DNA of 64,000 nt from Blattamonas nauphoetae (lineage: Eukaryota; Preaxostyla; Oxymonadida): NCBI GenBank assembly GCA_033064195.1, contig JARBJD010000012.1, positions 372,001-436,000 on the forward strand. The letters are read 5' to 3'. Positions 48,840 to 59,673 of the stretch are shown piece by piece. Both the position numbers and the translations under genes were made by a program. The notes below the pieces were generated by a model that saw nothing but the letters and a program-made list of their open reading frames with translations, did not search any database and had not been told where the DNA came from. Every line of letters starts with the position of its first letter. The stretch's first letter is position 1.

Positions 48840-49942
48840 TCACGTTCGGAAATCCTGCCATCTTCTCAAAGTCTCTTCAACCTCTTCCACGCGTCCACTC
48901 ACCCTGAAAATGAACTTGTCAGCAAACGCCGGCCTGTTGAAGGGAGGGATCCGCTCCAGACGCTTCCCAACCGTCGCAAAGTTCGTTCCGTGGTTCGGTC
49001 GAACTTGCTGCAGTTTCGCTTTTCCATGCGGCGTCAGCGTCACAAACACATCGCACAGCATCCGCGCCGATCCCCCGTCCGCCTCGTGCTGCTCTTCCTT
49101 CTCTTCGTCGTTCTTGCTCCGCCGACGCGTCGCGAGGTCTGCAAACCACGAGTTTCGGTCCAGTTTGCTTTCTTCGTTCACTGTCTGTGCTTCACACGAT
49201 TCAATCTGATGTTTTTTGATCAGAATCTGCAAGGAGAAAGCAACGAACGATGACATCAAATCAGCACGAAGGAAAAAAGCGAAGAACGATTCTAGGTGTC
49301 CAAACAAACCTTATAGAATTTCAGGTCCTTGTCTCCTTTGTCCGCTTCGCTTTCGATCCCAAGAATGATCTGCAGCGACATCCGGCCAAATTGGAACGAC
49401 AGTTTGCTCTTCACTGGCCGAACAATCGCTCCATCACTCAGCCAAGCTGTCACCAGCGTGAACATCACTGGCGGTGGTGGCGCACGTGTCCGATGGCTGT
49501 TTGGCATGGCATGATGTGAAATCTGTTGGTGTTTGTGATTGTGAGGTGATAACGAAAACATGTGTGTGGGGCATATAGGTGAAAAGGAGAGGGGTTTAAG
49601 TTGCATGGGAAATCGGGGTGTGTGAGGGGTGAGCTGGTGCAGAGACACAGACGGCGTGAAAGCAGAGCAGCTCAACTGAAGAGGTGATGTGTCCGAACAT
49701 GGCTCCGAGCTTCCGACAAACGGAATCACAAACCGCTCCTGTGTTTCAGAGAGGAGTGGTAATTTGAAACCTGTGAAAAATGATGAGAATGGCTCGATTT
49801 CATCTGGAAAGGTGTTGAAGGGTGATTCTTCCTTTTCGAACAAGTCGAAAGAGAACGAGTCAAGTGATGCCTCTGGTGGGTCAGACCACGCAAAATAGTC
49901 TGGTGAGAGACAGCAATCGTCTTCGTTGCAGGGAGGGAACAT
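48840..49942 (-). CDS. Ser/Pro-rich hypothetical protein, left copy
   Basis: This is the mirror image of 50815-51917, with exons 49310-49942 and 48840-49226 and an 83-base intron at 49227-49309. It encodes about 339 residues. The start is the first ATG (MFPPCNEDDCC); a GTG further upstream gives a longer frame but is rejected. The N-terminal half is Ser/Pro/Phe-rich and probably disordered. The C-terminal half from about residue 160 (VMFTLVTAWLSDG, SLQIILGIES, DVFVTLTPHGKAKL) looks like a folded domain I cannot name. A GTGAGT donor near the end could instead splice to an exon ending near 48776. One residue (Thr versus Ala after CEAQ) separates it from the right copy. Confidence 0.5.
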
Positions 49943-50132
49943 GGTTCGGAGTTTGTGATAATATTGATCTGAACCCACGGTTTTTTGTTATGACTATTTC
50001 AGACCCCATTCGATGTCAGTAAATTCGATTGACTCGTCCAGCAAGATCTGGAAATTCAACAACCAAATCTGGACAATAGTGTACATTGATTGATGAAGTG
50101 TAAATCAACACTAAAACCTCTCTCTCACCCAT

Positions 50133-50313
50133 TCAAACTTTTCCTGCCTTGTTCGACAGTCTTTTCTCTGGAGCCACGTACCACTCCACATATTCGAACA
50201 TTAAATCCTCGTCGAACTTCTTCTTCGTGCTCAATGCCTTAAACTGGCCCAAATGTCCTCCACTTGGAGTCTGGAGCAGCGCGGTGTGTTCATTGTGAGA
50301 GATTTCGCGGAAG
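50133..50313 (-). pseudogene. Alpha/beta hydrolase tail fragment, left-arm copy
   Basis: These last 60 codons (FREISHNEH...GGHLGQ...SNKAGKV) match the C-terminus of ABHD1/3 (YheT-like) esterases, including the catalytic His in GGHLG. Continuing upstream on this strand runs into the antisense of the spacer, so the fragment has lost everything before it, including the nucleophile Ser and the Asp. It is a by-product of the inverted duplication. Confidence 0.6.
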
Positions 50314-50443
50314 TGTTTGGCTATCCGTCGCTTCGGGACATGTATGCGGACACCTCTGCTGCACTTTTTGTGGCCGGCATTGACATTCCGACACTCTTCA
50401 TCACTTCTGGGAACGATCCAGTCTCCACACAGAACGCCGTCCC
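50314..50443. other. Unique spacer of the inverted repeat
   Basis: These are 130 bases between the arms. On the plus strand they encode part of the same hydrolase (FGYPSLRDMYADTSAALF... and the Asp-bearing NDPVST motif) in frame with the right arm. The spacer and right arm are therefore the ancestral arrangement, and the left arm is the added copy. Confidence 0.7.
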
Positions 50444-50624
50444 CTTCCGCGAAATCTCTCACAATGAACACACCGCGCTGCTCCAGACTCCAAGTGGAGG
50501 ACATTTGGGCCAGTTTAAGGCATTGAGCACGAAGAAGAAGTTCGACGAGGATTTAATGTTCGAATATGTGGAGTGGTACGTGGCTCCAGAGAAAAGACTG
50601 TCGAACAAGGCAGGAAAAGTTTGA
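50314..50624 (+). pseudogene. Alpha/beta hydrolase (ABHD1/3, YheT-like), 5'-truncated
   Basis: About 103 C-terminal residues of an esterase-type alpha/beta hydrolase remain. The acid residue lies in the GNDPVST motif and the catalytic His in GGHLG, both as in ABHD3 and yeast Eht1. The lid, oxyanion and GXSXG nucleophile regions are missing. Upstream of 50314 the frame stays open to an ATG at 50253, but those 20 codons (MSSTWSLEQRG...) are simply the antisense of the hydrolase tail in the left arm. The product, if made, cannot be an active hydrolase. Confidence 0.7.
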
Positions 50625-52951
50625 ATGGGTGAGAGAGAGGTTTTAGTGTTGATTTACACTTCATCAATCAATGTACACTATTGTCCAGATTTGGTTGTTG
50701 AATTTCCAGATCTTGCTGGACGAGTCAATCGAATTTACTGACATCGAATGGGGTCTGAAATAGTCATAACAAAAAACCGTGGGTTCAGATCAATATTATC
50801 ACAAACTCCGAACCATGTTCCCTCCCTGCAACGAAGACGATTGCTGTCTCTCACCAGACTATTTTGCGTGGTCTGACCCACCAGAGGCATCACTTGACTC
50901 GTTCTCTTTCGACTTGTTCGAAAAGGAAGAATCACCCTTCAACACCTTTCCAGATGAAATCGAGCCATTCTCATCATTTTTCACGGGTTTCAAATTACCA
51001 CTCCTCTCTGAAACACAGGAGCGGTTTGTGATTCCGTTTGTCGGAAGCTCGGAGCCATGTTCGGACACATCACCTCTTCAGTTGAGCTGCTCTGCTTTCA
51101 CGCCGTCTGTGTCTCTGCACCAGCTCACCCCTCACACACCCCGATTTCCCATGCAACTTAAACCCCTCTCCTTTTCACCTATATGCCCCACACACATGTT
51201 TTCGTTATCACCTCACAATCACAAACACCAACAGATTTCACATCATGCCATGCCAAACAGCCATCGGACACGTGCGCCACCACCGCCAGTGATGTTCACG
51301 CTGGTGACAGCTTGGCTGAGTGATGGAGCGATTGTTCGGCCAGTGAAGAGCAAACTGTCGTTCCAATTTGGCCGGATGTCGCTGCAGATCATTCTTGGGA
51401 TCGAAAGCGAAGCGGACAAAGGAGACAAGGACCTGAAATTCTATAAGGTTTGTTTGGACACCTAGAATCGTTCTTCGCTTTTTTCCTTCGTGCTGATTTG
51501 ATGTCATCGTTCGTTGCTTTCTCCTTGCAGATTCTGATCAAAAAACATCAGATTGAATCGTGTGAAGCACAGGCAGTGAACGAAGAAAGCAAACTGGACC
51601 GAAACTCGTGGTTTGCAGACCTCGCGACGCGTCGGCGGAGCAAGAACGACGAAGAGAAGGAAGAGCAGCACGAGGCGGACGGGGGATCGGCGCGGATGCT
51701 GTGCGATGTGTTTGTGACGCTGACGCCGCATGGAAAAGCGAAACTGCAGCAAGTTCGACCGAACCACGGAACGAACTTTGCGACGGTTGGGAAGCGTCTG
51801 GAGCGGATCCCTCCCTTCAACAGGCCGGCGTTTGCTGACAAGTTCATTTTCAGGGTGAGTGGACGCGTGGAAGAGGTTGAAGAGACTTTGAGAAGATGGC
51901 AGGATTTCCGAACGTGAATGCCCCTTTGTAGAGGATCCACGTTTTTCTGACTTTTCTGTTGAATATATCGCCTTTCTGTTGAATATATCGCCTTCATGTT
52001 TTTGTGTTTCAAAACCCTTTTTAAAAATCCATCCCAAAACTGAGAATTCTGGCAGATGGGTGAAGTGACTAATTTGAACAGAAAGCATCGCCCAACGATG
52101 ACTATGAGCAGTCCCAATTGTATAGAACTCTGTCGAAACGACATGCCACAAGGTCTTCTCGTCGGATGAAAAAGTTTGCTACCCCCATATCCCCCCACAT
52201 GAGTGTGTCGTCACTGTTGCTTTGCCACAATAAGACATCAAACTCACTGTACCTCTCTTGGTGGCGTGGATCTTCTTGGGTGAAGCCAGGATAGCCTCCA
52301 ATTTTGTGTTTTAGCGATATTTCGTTTGGATTCAGACGATCATAGCAATCCCATTGCTCAATTCCAAGTTCAATTGCTTCTTGCTGTACAGTTTCTTCCC
52401 ACAAGGTGCTGAATCGATAGTCGTATGTGGAGAGTCGCTCTTCGACAACTGATTCTGGAGCAATCAAGCACTCGACATCCCCTGGCATATATCCCTCTGC
52501 GAATGTGGTTGGTGGTTGTTGAAGTTTGGTTTCGTCGTGCTCGATTGTTGGATGGTAGATCATTCTCCAAGTCGTTTGCAATGTTTGGTCGTCAAAATTG
52601 ATCCCGTAAACGTCTCGTCTTGGATCGATGTACACCTGCAGAATACCCGCTGTGGGAAAGTCGGGAACATGTGGGAGAGTCTCGAAGTTCAGTTGCCCGA
52701 GGAAGACAAGCGGGAGTGGTTTGTCCTCGCTATCCGCTGCAGGGGGTTGGCTACCAGCTCCACCGGATGGTACGGAAGGAACAACAGTGAGAGGATATTC
52801 AAAGCCAGGCGGCAGGTAGGGCTCACCGAACATCTTGCTGTCGTATCGACTTGTCTTCTGAGGAATCAGCTTGTAGGGAAGACTGGGTGTCTTTGTCCGC
52901 TCATCCAACATCTTTTCCAGTTTTTGATAAAATTCATTCTTCTTCTCTTCT
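50444..52951. repeat. Inverted repeat, right arm (2,508 bp)
   Basis: This is the partner of 47806-50313. It is judged the older copy: it is continuous with the hydrolase sequence in the spacer on one side and with a natural-looking DUF1963 start on the other. Confidence 0.93.
50815..51917 (+). CDS. Ser/Pro-rich hypothetical protein, right copy
   Basis: Exons 50815-51447 and 51531-51917 are joined across an 83-base intron (GTTTGT...CTTGCAG), giving about 339 residues. Description as for the left copy: a disordered-looking Ser/Pro/Phe-rich front and an unrecognised folded C-terminal half with an acidic/Lys-rich insert. An alternative 3' end uses a GTGAGT donor at 51857 and an exon at 51932-51982, replacing the last 20 residues by about 16 others. 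It converges on the DUF1963 gene with fewer than 190 bases between the stops. I cannot say whether either or both copies are expressed. Confidence 0.5.
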
Positions 52952-52968
52952 GAAACGTCTGTTGTCAT
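52102..52968 (-). CDS. YwqG-like DUF1963 protein, right copy
   Basis: This encodes 288 residues from the ATG at 52968 (MTTDVSEEKKNEF). It has the same GGYPGFTQEDPR, LLWQSNSD, WGDMGVANFFI and YNWDC motifs as the left copy. A TTG codon two positions further upstream is not used as the start. Its 5' flank is unique sequence leading, 87 bases on, to the A49 gene on the same strand. It is probably the parent copy. No intron is seen. The function is unknown for the family. Confidence 0.78.
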   Translation of the reverse strand: MTTDVSEEKKNEFYQKLEKMLDERTKTPSLPYKLIPQKTSRYDSKMFGEPYLPPGFEYPLTVVPSVPSGGAGSQPPAADSEDKPLPLVFLGQLNFETLPHVPDFPTAGILQVYIDPRRDVYGINFDDQTLQTTWRMIYHPTIEHDETKLQQPPTTFAEGYMPGDVECLIAPESVVEERLSTYDYRFSTLWEETVQQEAIELGIEQWDCYDRLNPNEISLKHKIGGYPGFTQEDPRHQERYSEFDVLLWQSNSDDTLMWGDMGVANFFIRREDLVACRFDRVLYNWDCS

Positions 52969-53055
52969 CTTCAAAAAGTCCCCTTAATTTATTGATTCAT
53001 GAAGTGTTATTTCTCATCGTCCTCTATGAAGGAATAAAATACAAATATAGATCCT

Positions 53056-54467
53056 TCAACGCGTAGATTTCTTGTTTTTGAAGGGGAATTTGAGAGGGAG
53101 ACGGAGCTGGACCACGGGAATCCCGCGTTCGTTTCGTCCTTTGACTTTTGCCCCTAAAGCTCGTGTATGAGAAACAATGTACTCTGGATTCTCTCCAGTA
53201 TCTTTAACAAGGTCAGTTAGATCGAGTACATATTGGTCAGAGTGAAATCCGATCGATATTATCCACATGAGAAGCCGAGCTTTTGATGCCGATGAAAAAC
53301 GATATATTATTGACGAATCTTGTTGTTCTTGCTCTGAAAACCGATCCAAGAAGAACTTGATCACTTTTGTATTTCGGGATCCAATGATTTCACCCAGTTC
53401 TTCGGGTTTGTGAATGCCATTTCGAGTCTTGGGATGGTTCATGGACGTATACAAAGATATTCCAGAATTAATGAAGAGCAAGCAGATTGAATGAACACGT
53501 GCAACGCTGTCCTTTGTCGATGGATCCATTTTCCCTTTCGTGGAGAGACCAAGAACAGACTTGATGAATGGAATGCGATTCTTCACGAAAGAGCAATATT
53601 GCTTGGCTTCTTCTGATTTAAGCAATGCATCTGAATCATTGGATTGTATCCAGTTGATAAATCCAGCGACAGGAACGTATTGGCGAAGGGTGGGTGGGAT
53701 CACTGATGAAAACGTCATAAATGGAGAAAAAGCACACATTCAGAAAGAGGATACACGTCTTCGGGTTCTGTTGCGTCAGTATTCCGATATGGGGCATTGC
53801 TGGTCATGATGGCACCTCCTCCAGTGACGACAGCAGTGTCATTTGCGGCCTCGTTCAAATCATCAACAATTGTCTTGTCTCCTGCTGTTGTATCGGTTTT
53901 CTTGCCATCCAGAGAGTATGTTGATCGTCTGTTCTGCGTGACCTTTCTGATTTTGCTGCCGAAGGCCAGTGTCAGCTCTTTGTCGATGTCTGAGGGTTGT
54001 CTATCCGAACTATTCTGTTCAGCTAACCTCTCCATCGATGTTAATGGATCTTCTCCCGAATAGCGGCGTTTCATTGGTTTCACTTCTTGTGTCATGGAAT
54101 AGACGTGTGGAACAAAATGGAGCTTTAAAGACTGTTGGGATGGTGAATACGCTAAAACACCATAACTATTCAATGAAACAATGAAAGTGTGAATGATAAA
54201 CAGACAGATAGTCACATACCGAGCGACAGAAGGTGGAATTGAGTCATTTTGAAAATTTGTGCCTAGCAGTTCAAGAGATTCGTTTTCACCAACAACCATT
54301 CGTTCAATGGCACCTTGAGACTGTTTATTTTTGTTGATTAGGACACGGAACGAAAGATCATTCCGTCCTTCTTCAGTTAGGCCATGAGGGAGGTTGACGA
54401 GGATTGGTGGGAGTTCCAGACATGGTGGTTGTATTTCGACCGATAGTCTATGATCTGAAGACCGCAT
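53056..54467 (-). CDS. RNA polymerase I subunit A49 (POLR1E homologue)
   Basis: A49 is the Pol I subunit that, with A34.5, acts like a built-in TFIIF/TFIIE in rRNA transcription. Exons 54220-54467, 53738-54165 and 53056-53702 give 440 residues, close to the 415-419 of yeast and human. The N-terminal half has the dimerisation-module strands (VVGENESLELLGTNF) and, once a 54-base intron (54166-54219) is removed, SLKLHFVPHVYSMTQEVKP followed by the AFGSKIRKVTQ linker. The C-terminal part begins IPPTLRQYVP after a 35-base intron (53703-53737) and has the helical tandem winged-helix pattern. The start is the ATG at 54467. Subunits of this kind diverge fast, so assignment rests on motif order and length. 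Confidence 0.75.
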
Positions 54468-54649
54468 TATCACGAAATCGGACGGATTTGAGGGCGTCTC
54501 GACTTGAGGAGGATGGTGAGAAACAGATGCGGGCTAGATCGGATAACAGACACTGAAAATGGATTAATTTCTGCAAAGAAGACAATGAAATGAAAAAAAG
54601 AAAAGTCTGAGGGATTTAGAGTGTAAAAAAGAGTAAAGAAACTGACAAA

Positions 54650-56336
54650 TCAAAAGAAAGAGGCAAGGGCTGGTCCAATCTTCTCGACGTCACCCTCTGA
54701 GCGTGACTCTGTGTCTGAATCATCTGATTCTTCTTCTTCAATCGAGTCGTCATCGTTATCTCCCGATTCAGTCTTCCTTGGTGGACCCTTCTTCTCATTC
54801 GGATGGACAGTGCTGAGGTGGTCTATAGACGATGAATCATGTGAAGAAAAGAACATACCAAAGACATATAGTGATTTCCCAGCCTTTGTGGGAAGGTACT
54901 GATTCATTTCTTGTTTAGTCTTCCCAATCTTCTTCAAATCGTCGTCTGTGAGCATGCCACCTTTCTTGATCATGATATCTTGGATGTCCATCAATCTCCA
55001 CTCTTCCATCTTGTGTCGATACACGAAAACACAAAATCCAACCCAAAGAAGATAAAGGGATATGTAGAAGCAAGATGTTGAGACAGGAAAGACGCTTGAC
55101 CTGATTGTGGCGATAAATAGTTTTTGAAGGTCTTCTGTCGACCTTCCCACCATGCATTGATTACTGCTGTCAAGTTCAACACCAATGAATGCACAGCATT
55201 GCTTGCCGACAGTGGTGGAGTTGATGACGTAGAAACACTGTTGAGTCAATGTTGTATTGCACCAAGCAACGTTACAAAGAACTGCCATTTGGGACTTGGC
55301 AAAGGTGATGGCTACATTTTCCTCTTGAATCCATCCAACGATCCCAAACATCATTGTAAGGGCACAGACGGCCACAACGATGATGAAGCAGACTAAGAGG
55401 ATCTTCTTGTCCTTGACACACTTTCCAGAGACAAGGATGAAAACACCAGTAAACATCATGGCCAATCCAACTGCAAACTCGATGATTAAGAGCCAATTTG
55501 CCCTCTTCAAGGAGAAGATCATTTGGTACATCGAGAGGAAGGCGATAAAGGTGCCAAAGAGGATTGTCCATACACCACCGTAACCAATGGTGGTTGATAT
55601 TGTTTTCCGAAAGCCCTGAAGATATGCACTGACGACGACACAGAAGAGCTAAGAGAGGAAGAGGTGAAGGTGTGAAGAAGTGAATACCAGGATTATACAG
55701 CAGATAAACATCAAAACACCGATGATGATAAAGTACGGATTGATGCCCTAGAGTTGAATACGATGAAAAGACGCAAGTTAACGACAGACAGCAAGAAATT
55801 TGCAGATGGCTTCGAGAGTGGGGTCCGTACTGGGGCAACCAATAGTCTGGGTAAGACCCTACATTGTTTAGAGGAGCAAAAAGTGATTGATGAAGGAGGT
55901 GAGACATACTCCGATGATAGATGCACGAACGGACGATGAGAAACAGAACAGAGTGGATATGATGAATAGGATAATATCGAATGTGGTTGAGATGTAAAAG
56001 AACTACATGGAAAAGATTGAGGAGAGACGGCAGGAAACAATAGGTGTGAGAGAGTTGGGGAGATAGCGATTCGGAGAAAAAAGAGTGACATACAATTCTG
56101 GGGAAGATTGTTTTTGTGGTACACATCCCAAGAACTCCACTTACAAACAGGGCAACCATCAAGGCACCAATGACTAAGAGAGCAATGGTAAAGACATCGA
56201 CGCGTTGTGTGTTCACAATCAGAACTGTCGGGAGAGCAATGGCACATCCACCCACACCGAGAATAATGATCAAAATAAGAAGATAGAAGAATCCAGGTAA
56301 TTTAGGGATTCGAGGAGGTGGTTGGGCTAGAATCAT
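54650..56336 (-). CDS. Double tetraspanin-like 8-TM membrane protein
   Basis: Six exons (56094-56336, 55910-56002, 55790-55858, 55688-55747, 54859-55648, 54650-54822) join in frame to 475 residues. Introns are 36-91 bases. Eight hydrophobic helices fall into two groups of four: GFFYLLILIIILG, IALLVIGALMVALFV, TTFDIILFI and YFIIIGVLMFICC; then VWTILFGTFIAFL, LLIIEFAVGLAMMF, LLVCFIIVVAVCALTM and CFYISLYLLWVGF. Each group has its large loop between helices 3 and 4, as tetraspanins do. The second loop is Cys-rich with a CC pair (GKQCCAFIG), while the first has only two Cys. An acidic Ser-rich cytosolic tail follows. No match to a named tetraspanin is claimed. The start ATG at 56336 faces the hexosaminidase start 38 bases away. 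Confidence 0.65.
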
Positions 56337-56374
56337 CTCATGTGAATGAGTCCTCGTGGGCCAGATCATCACAG
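56337..56374. promoter_or_regulatory. 38-bp divergent spacer between two start codons
   Basis: The ATG of the tetraspanin-like gene (minus) and that of the hexosaminidase (plus) are 38 bases apart. The 5' UTRs must be very short or overlap, and the promoters must be shared or lie inside the neighbouring coding sequence. Confidence 0.55.
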
Positions 56375-58174
56375 ATGATATTGACATTCGCCTTTGTCTC
56401 ACTATTTTCCATTCTCTCTGCTGATTCTGAGAGCGCAACCCGCTATCCTATTATTCCTCGCCCAGTTCAGCTCGAACCAGCCGAGGGCGAGTTCACGTTC
56501 TCAACAGAAACTCGCTTCCTCATCCCGAAAGGGAATGCTGACCTGAAACGTGCAACTGGGTCTCTCGCAGAACGTCTTCGTGTTGCCGCTAATTTGGATC
56601 TTAAAGTAGATGAGTACGACACATTTCCCACCGAAGACACCAAAAATGTCGTTATCCTCGGGTTAGATGATACAATCGAAAATAAGGAAGGATACTCACT
56701 TTTAATCAAAGACAATCAGATTGTTTCGAAAGGAAAAACCGCTCATGGATGCTTCCACGGCCTGACAACAATTCGCCAACTTCTTCCTCCACAAATTGAA
56801 TCTAAAGCTCCTGTTGCTGGCATCACCTGGTCTGTCCCTCGTTGTAAGGTTGTTGATTATCCACTCTATTCATATCGTGGCATGATGCTTGACGTCTGCA
56901 GACACTTCACTCCAAAAGAAGGCGTCAAACGTTACATCGACCTCCTCGCTTATCACAAAATGAGCATCTTCCACTTCCATCTCACCGAAGATCAAGGTTG
57001 GAGAATTGAAATCAAGAAATATCCCAAGCTGACTGAAATTGGGGCCTGGAGAAGCAGAGCAAACTCACTCTACAACGAAAACGATGATAATTCGGTTGCC
57101 CGCCAATTTATTGGGCTCAATGATCAGTACGGTGGCTTTTTCACTCAGGAGGATATCAAAGAAATCGTTGCGTACGCTACAGATCGTTTCATCGTCGTTC
57201 AGCCAGAACTCGAGATTCCTGGACATGCTACAGCTGCTCTCGCTGCGTATCCTCAACTTGGATGCACTGGTGGTCCGTATCGTGTTATTACTGACTGGGG
57301 CATCTTCTCAGATGTCTTCTGCGCTAAAAACGAGACATTCCAGTTTCTGGAGGATGTCTGGGACGAATACGCTGCACTGTTCCCAGGTCCAATGTATCAC
57401 ATGGGAGGAGATGAATGCCCACATGAGAACTGGCACAGATGCGAGCACTGCAAGCTGAGAATGAAGGAAGAGGGGCTCCCAACCACCGACAACCTCCAAG
57501 CGTACTTCGTCCGTCGTCAAGCTTCTCATTTGGCCAAGCTTGGAAAGAGATTGATTGGATGGGATGAGATTATGGACGGTGGACTCGCAGATGGGGCTGT
57601 GGTGATGAGCTGGAGAGGCACGCACGGAGGCACTCAAGCAGCGAAGACTGGCCATGATGCGGTCATGACACCAATGAGCCATTGCTATTTTGACTTCCCT
57701 CAGGCGACTTCGAATGATGATAATGAGTCGAGTGAGAGGGGAGGGTTTGTCAACCCGAATGGAAGAGGAATGAACTCTATCCCGAACTCTATCAATCTCC
57801 AACTTGTGTATGGGTTTGAACCATGCTCAAGCTCAGAAAAAGACGAAAATGTGAGGAGTATGTCCCTTATTTCTCCTGTTTTTGTGGTCGAAACTTGTTC
57901 TCCATGAATATTCAACTTCTCTCAATCAATTTCTTTTTCCGTTTTCTTCTCAGAGCATATCATCGGAGGGCAGTGCAATGTGTGGACTGAGCACCTCCCA
58001 GCCCAATCTAACATCGATTACAATGTCTTCCCTCGTCTTGCCTCGATGTCCGAAGCTCTGTGGACGAACAAGGAACGGAAGGAATACAGCCATTTCCAAG
58101 ATCGGTTGAACGAGATCATCAAAGCATACGATGTGCTTGGAATCAATTACTGTAAAATGCAACTAAAGAAATGA
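56375..58174 (+). CDS. Secreted beta-N-acetylhexosaminidase (GH20)
   Basis: It removes terminal GlcNAc or GalNAc from glycans and chitin oligomers by substrate-assisted catalysis, in lysosome-like vacuoles or outside the cell. Exons 56375-57857 and 57954-58174 (96-base intron, donor GTATGT) give 567 residues. A signal peptide (MILTFAFVSLFSILSADS) is followed by the GH20b domain, then the TIM barrel from about residue 165 (YRGMMLDVCRHF, FHFHLTEDQGWRIE). The catalytic Asp-Glu pair is in HMGGDE near 342-347. The WDEI and NVWTE motifs follow; the latter is only reached after splicing. All catalytic residues are present. The in-frame GTG at 56318 lies inside the divergent neighbour's 5' end and is rejected as start. 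Confidence 0.92.
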
Positions 58175-58299
58175 TCTCTCGGACTTTTCCTGCTTTGTTT
58201 GCATTTCACTATCTTTTGAGTTTTTTATGATACATGGTTCTTCATTTAAGACATTTTATCAATCAACGAGGAGATCCTGGCCCTTTGTTCTGATCACAC

Positions 58300-59673
58300 A
58301 TGTCGGAGAAGCCAAAATTCTTGTATTACGACCTTATTTCTTCATTCTTTTTGTTTCTTATATTCATTTCCGTTTGTCTTACGATAGAATCCTCGGTGGC
58401 CTTGGTTTTATTGGCAGAAATGTCCTCGCCTACCTGATCGACCAGAAAGTCGCTAGCAAGATCCGTATTGCTGACAAAGCTATCCCTGAAACAGCCTCAT
58501 TGAGTGACTACTTTATGGCATACCTGAATCAACCCTACGTTGAGCGTATCCAATGCAACCTGAGCAATCCAGAACAATGCACTCGTGCCTTCTCTGACGA
58601 ACATTTTGACTACATCATTGACCTGGCTTCTGAGACAAAATATGGCCAAGATGATGCTGTTTATAAGCAACACATTGTCGATGTTGCTGTGAACATTGGC
58701 AACCTTGTCAAAGAACACAAACCAAACAGATTTGTTTATGTCTCAACGGCATATGTTTATGACTCTGCGAAGAAACCATGCAAGGAAGATGCCAAATTGA
58801 AGCCATGGACCAAGCCAGCTCAGTTCCATCTCCAAGCTGAGGAAGAGCTCAAGAAGATGGGACTCCCTCTCATTATTGTCCGCCCAGCTATTACATATGG
58901 TCCTGGAGACCTGATTGGAATGAGTTTGCCCCACCCATTATCTTACCCATCTCAACTTCCTCTGATCCTCTCTTGCAGCTCCTCGTTTCATCTGCGGAGC
59001 TGTTTACAAGCACATCAACGAGCCCATGAAATTCCTCTGGAGCGCTGATCTTAAACTCAACACTGTGCATGTCCGTGATGTTTGTTCTTCTTCCTTAAAC
59101 AACTCAATGGGTTTCTTCAAAGGTTGCCGCAGCCATCTGGCATCTCTGCCAAAAGGGCACGAATGGTGAGATCTATAACCTTGCCGATAAAAACGACACC
59201 GGTATGGTCTTCGTAGTGCTTTGATTCCTTCCTTCAGATCAGGGCAAGATCAACAACATGCTCTCCATTCTCTTCCGAATTGAGACTGGCTTTGTCGGAA
59301 CTGCCATCTCCACCATGGCCCGCATGAACATGAAGAGTGTTGTTGAGGATGTGAACGAGAAGCATTGCCAGCCTTGGAGTGACATGTGCCGCTCAGCAGG
59401 CATCACAAACACCCCACTCTCGCCATACATCGACCAAGAGCTCCTCTACAACAACCCTCTCTGCATTGATGGATCTAAGATCGAGCAAACCGGTTTCAGA
59501 TATGCAAATCCCAACGTTTGTCTTCTCTTCTTCATCATCCATCATCTTTGAATTATCAGTTAACTCCTGTTCTTGTCAAAGAAGTCGTTGACGCATACAT
59601 CAACCAAGGCTTGTTCCCTCTGCCAAAGGAGTATTCCAAGCCAAAGCCAACTGTCATGCCCAAATTCGAGTAG
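58300..59673 (+). CDS. NAD-dependent epimerase/dehydratase (extended SDR)
   Basis: Exons 58300-58322, 58388-58923, 58979-59079, 59123-59201, 59238-59515 and 59560-59673 join to 376 residues with a TAG stop. Introns are 36-65 bases. The Rossmann signature GGLGFIGRN follows a 10-residue lead (MSEKPKFLIL) that is only readable after removing the first intron. Then come DLASETKYG, STAYVYD and the IVRPAITYGPGD segment, usual for nucleotide-sugar epimerases. The protein lacks a signal peptide or membrane segment, so it should be cytosolic. The substrate cannot be read from sequence; UDP-sugar epimerases are the nearest general class. The C-terminal half is Pro-rich at its end. Confidence 0.82.

Larger units (their letters stand above)
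47806..50313. repeat. Inverted repeat, left arm (2,508 bp)
   Basis: Every position x here pairs with position 100757 minus x in 50444-52951. By eye I count about seven single-base differences and no length change, so identity is about 99.7%. The outer edge is sharp: pairing fails at 47805/52952. The inner edge fails at 50314/50443. The arm contains the DUF1963 gene, an unrecognised gene on the opposite strand and the last 60 codons of a hydrolase. Confidence 0.93.

Noticed and set aside
50253-50504. Two overlapping 123-residue proteins sharing both ends on opposite strands
   Set aside because: Their shared N-terminus (MSSTWSLEQRG) is the antisense of the hydrolase tail, a product of the palindrome rather than a gene.
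47806-52951. The whole palindrome as a pure sequencing hairpin artefact
   Set aside because: Not fully excluded, but the base differences between arms, unique 130-bp spacer and different unique flanks on both sides favour a real rearrangement.
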